Source: Deinococcus actinosclerus (GTDB lineage Bacteria; Deinococcota; Deinococci; Deinococcales; Deinococcaceae). Taken from it: a DNA stretch of 64,000 nucleotides. How positions within the stretch are numbered: position 1 is the stretch's first letter; the number at the start of each line of letters is the position of its first letter. The notes under the pieces were generated by a model. It was given only the letters and a program-made list of their open reading frames with translations, made no database searches and was not told where the DNA came from. Positions 58,091-64,000 of this stretch are shown here, in pieces. A program made the translations under genes and the position numbers. The DNA is taken from contig NZ_CP013910.1 in the NCBI RefSeq assembly GCF_001507665.1, forward strand, positions 1,673,501 through 1,737,500, in the 5' to 3' direction.

Positions 58091-59230
58091 TCAGCGGCGT
58101 CTGCGTGGGTCGAACGCGTCGCGCAGACCGTCGCCGACGAACTGCCAGCCCAGGACGGCCAGCACGATGAACAGCCCCGGCAGCATCACCCAGGGGCGCG
58201 CGTCGAGCGTCTCGAACCCGCCGGCCTGGGCCAGCGACAGCAGGCTGCCCCACGAGGCGTAGGGTTCGACGATGCCGATCCCGATGAAGCTCAGGCCGCT
58301 TTCGGTGAGGATGTAACTGGGGATGGCCAGGGACATGGCCACGATGATGAACGTGGCGCTGTTGGGCAGCAGGTGCTGGCCGATGATGCGGCTGTCGGAC
58401 GCGCCGAGGCCCCGCGCGGCCTGCACGTAGTCCTGCTCGCGGCCGGAGAGGATCTGGCCGCGCACGACGCGGGCGATCCCGCCCCACGAGACGAAGGCCA
58501 GCAGGAAGACCACGATGTAGAACACCACGATGGGGTTGGCGTTCACGGGGAACATGGCGCGCAGCAGGATCAGGAGGAAGAGTTCAGGGATGGCGTTGAG
58601 CACCTCGACCAGTCGCATGATGACCGTGTCGGTCACGCCGCCGAAATACCCGGACATCCCGCCCAGGACGAGGCCCAGGCCCAGCGACAGCACGGCGGCC
58701 AGGATGCCGATGGTCAGGCTGATCTGCGAGCCGTACATGATGCGCGAGAACTGGTCGCGGCCGTAGTTGTCGCTGCCCCACAGGTACAGCTTGCAGGGGG
58801 CGTCCACGCCGAAGAGTTTCAGGTTGCTGGGAATGAAGCCCAGGAACTTGTAGCTGCGGCCCTCAATATCGGGGTTCCGCACGAAGAACTTCACGGGGCA
58901 GACCGTGGCGGTGTCCTCGACGTACTTGTCCCGGAAGGTCTCCATGTCGATGTCGCGTTTCAGGCCGTACACGTAGGGACCGAACTTGCCGTTGGCGTCA
59001 CGCCAGTGCACGGTGGTGGGCGGCGCCCAGGAGATGCGCTCGCTGGTGCTGTACTCGGCCAGGCCGTAGGGCGCGAGGAAGCCCGCGAACAGGGCCAGCA
59101 GGTACAGGAAGGCCAGCAGCCCCATGCCGACGCGCGCCAGGGGGTTACGGAAGAACTGGGTGCGGACGATGCTCCACTGGCTCTGACTTTTCTTGGGTTG
59201 CGGCGTGGCCGCGGGGGTGGTGGTGGTCAA
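58091..59230 (-). CDS. Oligopeptide/dipeptide ABC transporter permease (OppC type)
   Basis: 379 residues, about 80 more than E. coli OppC. The extra length is an outside loop between helix 1 (about 35-55) and the SDNYGRDQFSRIMYG motif; it holds two Cys (TATVCPV and DAPCKLY) that may form a disulfide. Then come five helices and the ATPase-contact EAA loop (about QDYVQAARGLGASDSRII). A basic start and end are on the cytoplasmic side. The third gene of the operon. Confidence 0.9.
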   Translation of the reverse strand: MTTTTPAATPQPKKSQSQWSIVRTQFFRNPLARVGMGLLAFLYLLALFAGFLAPYGLAEYSTSERISWAPPTTVHWRDANGKFGPYVYGLKRDIDMETFRDKYVEDTATVCPVKFFVRNPDIEGRSYKFLGFIPSNLKLFGVDAPCKLYLWGSDNYGRDQFSRIMYGSQISLTIGILAAVLSLGLGLVLGGMSGYFGGVTDTVIMRLVEVLNAIPELFLLILLRAMFPVNANPIVVFYIVVFLLAFVSWGGIARVVRGQILSGREQDYVQAARGLGASDSRIIGQHLLPNSATFIIVAMSLAIPSYILTESGLSFIGIGIVEPYASWGSLLSLAQAGGFETLDARPWVMLPGLFIVLAVLGWQFVGDGLRDAFDPRRRR

Positions 59231-59240
59231 GGCAGGCTCC

Positions 59241-60227
59241 TTACGAGTACCGGATGCGCGGATCCACAGTGGCCAGCAGCAGGTCGGCGAGCAGGTTGCC
59301 GACCATGTACAGGATCGTGGCGATGGCCGTGACGGCCATCAGGATGTAGAGATCCTGGTTGTTCAGGGCGGTCAGCTGCAGCGGGGTCAGGCCGGGCCAG
59401 TTGAACACGATTTCCAGGAAGCCGGCGCCCCCGATCAGGGCCGGGAGCAGGCCGCCCAGACCGGCGATGGTGGGAATGACAGCCAGACGGAAGGCGTGCT
59501 TGTACACGATCTTGCGGTCCGCGAGGCCCTTGGCGCGGGCGGTGCGGATGAAGTCCTGGTTGATGACTTCCAGCATCTGGCCGCGGATGAAGCGGCTTTC
59601 GCTGCTGATGCCGCGCAGCACCAGGATGATGCTGGGCACCAGCGCGTGCAGGAACACGTCCCAGAAGCGGCGCCACTCGCCGATATCGGGTGAGAGCACC
59701 GAGCTCGACTTGCCGCCCAGCGGGAGGTCCCAGCCGAAGCTCTGCTTGAGTTTCAGCATGGCGTAGATGGCCAGCAGGCCGAAGAAGAAGGACGGCACGC
59801 CCAGACCCAGGTAGGCCATGGTGGTGAAGAAGCGGTCTCCGAGGCTGTAGGGCCGCATGGCGCTGTAGACACCGATCGGAATGGACACCGCGAAGTGCAG
59901 GACAGTGCTGATCGCCACGAGGATCAGGCTGTTCAGGAAGGGGCCGGCGATGATCTCGGTCACGGGCCGGTGGTACTGGAAGGATTCACCGAGGTACCCG
60001 TTGAAGAGCATGTTCTTCAGCCAGTAGAAGTACTGCACGAGCACCGGTTGATCCAGGCCGAAGCGTTCACGCAGCCGGGCGATCGTCTCGGGGCGCACGC
60101 TGGGGTTCTCCTTCAGCGCCGACAGGAAGTCCCCTGGCGCAGCCTGCGTGATCAGAAACGCCAGCAGGGTCGCCAGGAGAAAGGTGGGAATGAATTGCAG
60201 CACTCGCCGCGTGATGTATTGAAGCAC
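59241..60227 (-). CDS. Oligopeptide/dipeptide ABC transporter permease (OppB type)
   Basis: 328 residues, six predicted helices. The OppB signature is present: ITRRVLQFIPTFLLATLLAF at the start, APGDF, ERFGLDQPVLVQYFYWL, and the ATPase-contact loop DFIRTARAKGLADRKIVYKH. It follows the binding-protein gene after 86 bases that contain a strong hairpin, and overlaps nothing; ten bases separate it from oppC. Confidence 0.92.
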   Translation of the reverse strand: MLQYITRRVLQFIPTFLLATLLAFLITQAAPGDFLSALKENPSVRPETIARLRERFGLDQPVLVQYFYWLKNMLFNGYLGESFQYHRPVTEIIAGPFLNSLILVAISTVLHFAVSIPIGVYSAMRPYSLGDRFFTTMAYLGLGVPSFFFGLLAIYAMLKLKQSFGWDLPLGGKSSSVLSPDIGEWRRFWDVFLHALVPSIILVLRGISSESRFIRGQMLEVINQDFIRTARAKGLADRKIVYKHAFRLAVIPTIAGLGGLLPALIGGAGFLEIVFNWPGLTPLQLTALNNQDLYILMAVTAIATILYMVGNLLADLLLATVDPRIRYS

Positions 60228-60247
60228 GGTGACCTCGTTCAGCGTGA

Positions 60248-60281
60248 GGGGCGCGGAGCCTGTGCTGCGGCTCCGCGCCCC
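60248..60281 (-). other. Intercistronic hairpin between binding-protein and permease genes
   Basis: GGGGCGCGGAGCC and GGCTCCGCGCCCC form a perfect 13-bp stem with an 8-base loop. No T-run follows, so it is probably a partial stop or an RNA-stabilising structure that keeps binding protein in excess. Confidence 0.6.
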
Positions 60282-60313
60282 GATATGTGGTGATCGTCAG
60301 CTCAGGATGCCGC

Positions 60314-62107
60314 TCAGCGGTTGATCCAGGTCATTTCCAGCAGGCGCGGCCCGAACAGGGTGCTGGCGTTCAGGGAGTTCACGGCGGCGCGGGGCAGTTC
60401 GCCCTGGGTGCGGTTCGTCCAGCTGAAGTGCACGGTCTGCGCGGCGAGCTGGATGTAGGGCTGGTTGTCGGCTTCGATCTTCTGGATCTGGCCGGCAATG
60501 GCCTTCCGGGCGGCCAGGTTGAACTCGGCGCGGCCCTTCCAGTACAGGTTGATGGTCTGGGTCTCGAAGGGGAAGCGGCACTTGCTGCTCTGGTTGAACA
60601 TGTGCAGGTTGCCGCCTTCGGGCAGGTCCTTGCACTCGATGACGTTGGGGCCGGACACGGGGAAGACCTTGCCGCCGCCCGTCAGGCCGATGATGATCGC
60701 GTCGAAGTTCCGGCGACCGAAGTTGTCGCGGGCGTCGAGCAGGGCGGTCATCTGGTTGAAGGCGATGAAGCTGGTGTTGACCTTCACGCCGACCTTCTTG
60801 GCCTCGTCCTGGACGATCTTGGCGAAGCCCTGACGGCGGGTGTTCTCCGCGTTGGTGATCAGGGTGAATTCGGCCTTGTTGCCGGCCTTGTCGACCAGGA
60901 TGCCGTCGGCGCCCTTCTTGGTGAAGCCGATTTCCGCGAGGAGCTTGGCGGCGGCGGTGGGGTTGAACTTGTACTTGTCCAGGCCGCTGGGGATCCAGTC
61001 CTTGTACACGGGGTACACACCGGTGTAGGTGGGCTGGCCCAGGCCGCCGAGGGTCAGGTCGACCATGGCGTCACGGTTGATGAGCATGCTCATGGCCTGG
61101 CGGAACTTGACGTTGCTGAACAGCTTGGTCTTGAAGGTGGCGCTGTCGTCCATGTTGAAGACCATGAAGTCGCTGCTGGCGCGGGCGCTGGCGTTGGCGA
61201 TCAGGTTGGCGTCGATCTTCTTGCCGTCGATGGCGGCCTTCACCTGGGCGAGCTGGTCGCGGTTGCCGGGGCTGTACACGTCGGCGTTGCCGGCCAGGAA
61301 CTGGGTCAGCTGGGCGTTGGCGTCGGCCACGATGTTGATCTGGACGCCGTCCATGTAGGGCAGGCTCTTGCCGGCGCTGTCCTTGTTCCACTCGCCGAAG
61401 TAGGGGTTCTTCTTCAGCAGGGCGCGTTCACCGCGGACGTAGCGGTCGAGCATGAAGGGCCCGCTGGTGACGATGTCGGAGGGGCTGGTGCTGATCGTCC
61501 ACATGTCCTTGATGCCCTGGGCACCCTTGGCCTTGAAGACGGGCATGAACACGTGGGTGGGTTCGGGTTCGAAGCCGGTCAGGAATTCCAGCGCGGTGAC
61601 GTCGGGCTTGGGGAACACCACGCGGATGGTGTTGTTGTCGACCTTGCTGACCTTGATGGGCTGGTCGTTGATGAAGAAGGAGTCGTAGCTGTTGCTGCCG
61701 ATGTCCTTGTTGCTGTGCAGGGTGTAGCTGGTGATCCAGTCGTCAGCGGTGATCGGCTTGCCGTCGCTCCACTTCATGCCGCTGCGGATGTCGAAGGTAA
61801 AGGTGCGCTTGTCGGCCGACTGGGTGTACTTCTCCGCCATGTAGGGGATGTAGTCGTCGGTGATGGGGTCCTGGGTCAGGAGCGAGCCCGCGTTGAGGGT
61901 GCCGCCCGAGCCGACCAGGCTGGGGCTCTCGGCCGTGACGAAGGGGTTCAGGGTCTTGAAGTCCTGAAGGTTGACGGTGCGCAGCGTGCCGCCGGTCTTG
62001 ACGTCGCTGGCCTTGTTGCTCGTCCAGCTGGCGGGGTACACGAAGGGCGCGGCAGACGCGGCCGAGGTCAGGGCCAGGGCGGTCATCAGGAACAGGGCTT
62101 TTTTCAT
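60314..62107 (-). CDS. Oligopeptide/dipeptide ABC transporter, substrate-binding protein
   Basis: 597 residues from ATG 62107, with GGAGGA upstream. The signal peptide is MKKALFLMTALALTSAASA. The mature protein is the SBP_bac_5 type: GGTLRTVNLQDFKTLNPF, MKWSDGKPITADDW and a long C-terminal lobe. It catches peptides outside the membrane. First gene of the operon, with a good sigma-70 promoter 90 bases upstream and a hairpin after it. Confidence 0.93.
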   Translation of the reverse strand: MKKALFLMTALALTSAASAAPFVYPASWTSNKASDVKTGGTLRTVNLQDFKTLNPFVTAESPSLVGSGGTLNAGSLLTQDPITDDYIPYMAEKYTQSADKRTFTFDIRSGMKWSDGKPITADDWITSYTLHSNKDIGSNSYDSFFINDQPIKVSKVDNNTIRVVFPKPDVTALEFLTGFEPEPTHVFMPVFKAKGAQGIKDMWTISTSPSDIVTSGPFMLDRYVRGERALLKKNPYFGEWNKDSAGKSLPYMDGVQINIVADANAQLTQFLAGNADVYSPGNRDQLAQVKAAIDGKKIDANLIANASARASSDFMVFNMDDSATFKTKLFSNVKFRQAMSMLINRDAMVDLTLGGLGQPTYTGVYPVYKDWIPSGLDKYKFNPTAAAKLLAEIGFTKKGADGILVDKAGNKAEFTLITNAENTRRQGFAKIVQDEAKKVGVKVNTSFIAFNQMTALLDARDNFGRRNFDAIIIGLTGGGKVFPVSGPNVIECKDLPEGGNLHMFNQSSKCRFPFETQTINLYWKGRAEFNLAARKAIAGQIQKIEADNQPYIQLAAQTVHFSWTNRTQGELPRAAVNSLNASTLFGPRLLEMTWINR

Positions 62108-62197
62108 GGGGTCCTCCAGGGTGCGTGAAAGGAAATACGACAAGCTCCGGCGCGCAGCCGGGGTGCTTGGTTCCAGATTTCGTTTTCCAGCGAGCTC

Positions 62198-62226
62198 AAT
62201 ATATGGATTGACTTAGCTTCGGTCAA
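62198..62226 (-). promoter_or_regulatory. Sigma-70 promoter of the opp operon
   Basis: On the minus strand TTGACC (62221-62226), a 17-base spacer and TATATT (62198-62203). Leader about 83 bases. The inverted pair TTGAC-N9-GTCAA overlaps the -35 and could be an operator. Confidence 0.7.
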
Positions 62227-62550
62227 GATTGCCAGAGCATTCTCATGAATTCAGCCCGCATAAGTATCCCACGCCTTACAATCGCCATCAAAATTCTATC
62301 GGATCGGAGCATCCGCCAAGCACCCTACAAACAGTCAAAGCGAGACTCATCACATTCTCTTGCTTCAGACATGCATGAAGAGTGCCGTTCCATATCGGAA
62401 CGACACTGTGAATGACTCCACTTTCGCAGTTCTACGTTATTGGCCTGCACTACTGGAGACAGGTCACATCTCTACGGTACAGATGGCCCGGATTCAGCCC
62501 TCCGGTCCCGGGTGCCTGCACCAAGCAGCCGTAGAGAACTCTGCGCGCCC
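62227..62550. other. AT-rich gene-free stretch upstream of the opp promoter
   Basis: Roughly 320 bases with clearly lower GC than the rest (29 of 60 in 62221-62280). No convincing gene, tRNA or riboswitch. An inverted repeat CGTTCC-ATATC-GGAACG lies at 62386-62402. It may hold extra regulatory sites or be remnant DNA; an open frame from 62360 runs opposite secG and looks accidental. Confidence 0.5.
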
Positions 62551-62775
62551 CTACCTGGAAACGAGGTTGATCAGCAGGGCCAGGAGCATGAAGAAGCCGC
62601 CCAGGACGCTGGTGATCCGGACGAGGCCGCCCTCGACCCCACGGCCGCCCAGCAGCGACCCGCCGGACGCCATGCTGGCCGACAGCCCCGCCTGCTTGGG
62701 CACCTGGAGGAGCACGAAGAAGATCAGGCCCACGCAGACCAGAGCGAACAGCACAATGAACAGGGTCAGAATCAT
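62551..62775 (-). CDS. secG: Preprotein translocase subunit SecG
   Basis: 74 residues: helix 1 (ILTLFIVLFALVCVGLIFFV), the conserved loop with VPKQAGLSAS and GGSLLGGRG, and helix 2 (VLGGFFMLLALLINLV). This is the normal SecG layout; it assists SecA-driven export through SecYEG. Single gene. Confidence 0.92.
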   Translation of the reverse strand: MILTLFIVLFALVCVGLIFFVLLQVPKQAGLSASMASGGSLLGGRGVEGGLVRITSVLGGFFMLLALLINLVSR

Positions 62776-62874
62776 GAAAACCTCTTTCGGGCGTCCGGCC
62801 CGCGCTGCATACCTGTATATTCATGCAGGGGCTCACCCGGCGCCGGGGCATTGTAGCGCGTCCGCGCCCGCATG

Positions 62875-63399
62875 TCAGCGGCCCCGGACCTTGCGGTACC
62901 CCTTGCGCAGTCCGTGATCCGGCCGCACCCCATCCGCGATCAGGTGCAGCCACTGGCTCAGGTAGTAGCCCAGCAGCAGGGGCGCCACCAGTTTCCAGGC
63001 CACCGGCTGCGGCACGCTGGGCAGCGGCGCATCGGGCGCGACGAAGCGGATCAGGCCCGCGACCAGCGCCACGATCAGCGCCACGTACAGCAGGCGCGTC
63101 AGCGGCCCGATCAGCCAGCTGTGAGACCAGCCCCGGTGACTGAACAGCATGCCGTACGGCACCCACAGCGCGCCCAGGACGCCCCAGTGCCGTTTACTGT
63201 CCACCCGTCCCTCGGCCAGATCCAGATCCGGCGAGAGCAGGAAGGTACCGGCGGCGTAGGCCAGCGTGAAATTCAGCGCCTGGGCCGGCGTGATGATGAG
63301 CAGTTCCTGCCGCGCGGCGTACAGCGCGCCCGCCGCCAGCACGCTGTAGGCGGCGATATTGATCAGGTTGTGAACGCGTCCACTCGGCACGGGCGACAT
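62875..63399 (-). CDS. Putative metal-binding membrane protein (DUF2227/YdjM type)
   Basis: 174 residues from ATG 63399 (an ATG at 63426 is possible). It has the family's metal-type motifs: HNLINIAAY, AGTFLLSPDLDLAEG, FSHRGWSHSWLIGPLT and QWLHLIADGVRPDHGL, along with about four helices. The family is annotated as membrane-bound metal-dependent hydrolases, but activity is not proven. Its end lies 99 bases upstream of the secG start on the same strand. Confidence 0.75.
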   Translation of the reverse strand: MSPVPSGRVHNLINIAAYSVLAAGALYAARQELLIITPAQALNFTLAYAAGTFLLSPDLDLAEGRVDSKRHWGVLGALWVPYGMLFSHRGWSHSWLIGPLTRLLYVALIVALVAGLIRFVAPDAPLPSVPQPVAWKLVAPLLLGYYLSQWLHLIADGVRPDHGLRKGYRKVRGR

Positions 63400-63462
63400 T
63401 GTGCCACCCCGCGTCATCCTCTTCATGTGCGGTCAGCTTTCTTGCGGCATGCTGTAGGGCAC

Positions 63463-64000
63463 ATGACACACCTGTACCGCGCCGCCGGGCTTGTGGCCAT
63501 CGCCCTCGCCCTCTCCGCCTGCGATCAGCTGAGTTCGAAGTCGCCCCCGGACTCGGGCGCCCTGCAGGACCGCACGCTGGGTCTCGGGCTCAGCACGCAG
63601 CAGAAGGTCAACGTGCCGTTCGGCGGCTCCTGGCGCGTCACGGACTACCCAGACTGGCTGAAGGTGTCGCAGCAGGGCGGCACGGGCGCGGTCAGCTTCA
63701 CGCTGACGGCCGACCGGCAGCAGGCCACCCGGGTCACGGCCGATCAGGCCAGCCTGAGTGGCGTGATCAAGGTCAGCTGGACTTCGGGCGAGGGCAGCGC
63801 CGCACAGAACGGCACGGCCAGCTGGACGGTCACCGCGCAGCAGTACGAACTCACGGGCCGCGCGGCGCTGCCCGCGCAGGTGACCGGCACCGATCTGGTC
63901 ACGTCGGCCGCGCGGCCGGCAGCCGGGACCGTAGCGCCGCGCGGCGTGATCGTGAAATACCGGTCCGGCGCGCTGGAGACGCAGGCCACGGGCACCTCGG
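63463..64000 (+). CDS. Lipoprotein, probable N-terminal part of a secreted serine protease (cut by window edge)
   Basis: Open frame from ATG 63463 through the right edge (179 codons seen). The signal is LVAIALALSACDQL with a lipobox Cys. A beta-sandwich region follows (WRVTDYPDWLKVSQQGG), then APRGVIVKYRSGALETQA, which looks like the inhibitor/propeptide lead of subtilisin-like S8 proteases as found in Deinococcus. The catalytic domain would lie beyond the window, so the assignment is tentative. Confidence 0.6.
   Translation, partial: MTHLYRAAGLVAIALALSACDQLSSKSPPDSGALQDRTLGLGLSTQQKVNVPFGGSWRVTDYPDWLKVSQQGGTGAVSFTLTADRQQATRVTADQASLSGVIKVSWTSGEGSAAQNGTASWTVTAQQYELTGRAALPAQVTGTDLVTSAARPAAGTVAPRGVIVKYRSGALETQATGTS

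Noticed and set aside
62450..62550. Possible tRNA upstream of oppA near secG
   Set aside because: No T-loop GGTTCGA-type sequence and no cloverleaf could be drawn on either strand.
62360..62917. Plus-strand frame of 185 codons through the AT-rich block and secG
   Set aside because: Half of it is antisense to secG, the codon pattern changes midway, and no start signal or motif is seen.

Overview
The window reads as a piece of a high-GC Deinococcus chromosome. This is inferred from several things together: about 70% GC with GC-rich third positions, many genes whose only upstream signal is a TANNNT -10 box 6-11 bases before the start codon (leaderless mRNAs), a lycopene cyclase, a Tat-dependent ferritin-like protein, a histidine-degradation operon, and the start of a lipoprotein that looks like a secreted serine protease. 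I see no rRNA, tRNA, CRISPR array, transposase or prophage gene.

Layout. 1-5.4 kb, minus strand: a beta-lactamase-like lipoprotein (cut by the left edge), a DegV protein and a membrane-anchored Fe-S oxidoreductase with a repetitive Trp-containing tail. 5.5-10.5 kb, plus: MoxR ATPase, HExxH/VWA protein, NudC, a leucine-rich-repeat-variant protein and a Nudix hydrolase. 10.6-12.1 kb, minus: radical SAM protein. 12.3-17.6 kb, plus: khpA-rimM-trmD, a LON-domain protein, recG and a small HAD protein. 17.8-21.4 kb: ferritin-like protein, then HIT and HAD proteins and a PadR regulator with two related membrane proteins. 21.4-23.1 kb: sdaAA and a histidine phosphatase. 23.1-29.1 kb, minus: hutU-(secreted unknown)-hutG-hutI-hutH. 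29.3-35.3 kb: TetR with a glycosyltransferase, IclR, a TPR-GGDEF-EAL protein and sdaAB. 35.3-39.6 kb: acidic protein, lycopene cyclase, two alpha/beta hydrolases, a lipoprotein and a pyrophosphatase-like protein. 39.6-45.2 kb: a CitA/CitB-type two-component pair diverging from tctCBA. 45.2-49.3 kb: a SARP-like regulator, a monooxygenase-fold protein and a DJ-1 protein. 49.5-54.2 kb: a SAM-I riboswitch with metH-metF. 54.6-62.2 kb, minus: a DUF4139-like protein and an oligopeptide ABC operon. 62.5-64 kb: secG, a membrane metal-binding protein and a partial lipoprotein.

How the parts work together. The hut operon turns histidine into glutamate. The two-component pair very probably controls the tricarboxylate transporter, and two near-identical direct repeats sit between them. 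The riboswitch and the terminator after it should shut off metH-metF when S-adenosylmethionine is plentiful. The opp operon has a clear sigma-70 promoter and a strong hairpin between the binding-protein gene and the permease genes, which suits over-production of the binding protein.

The most striking property of the sequence is that nine otherwise intact genes are each broken by the loss of one base (two bases in one gene), mostly in short G or C runs. Every case is a loss and none a gain. This looks more like under-called homopolymers in the assembly than decay, although a G8 run in the MoxR gene and a C7 run in oppD could in principle be slippage-prone. The best candidates for new biology are the low-GC secreted protein inside the hut operon, the PadR-linked twin membrane proteins, the divergent pyrophosphatase-like protein translationally coupled to a lipoprotein, the Trp-motif tail of the Fe-S protein, and the mosaic base composition of tctA.
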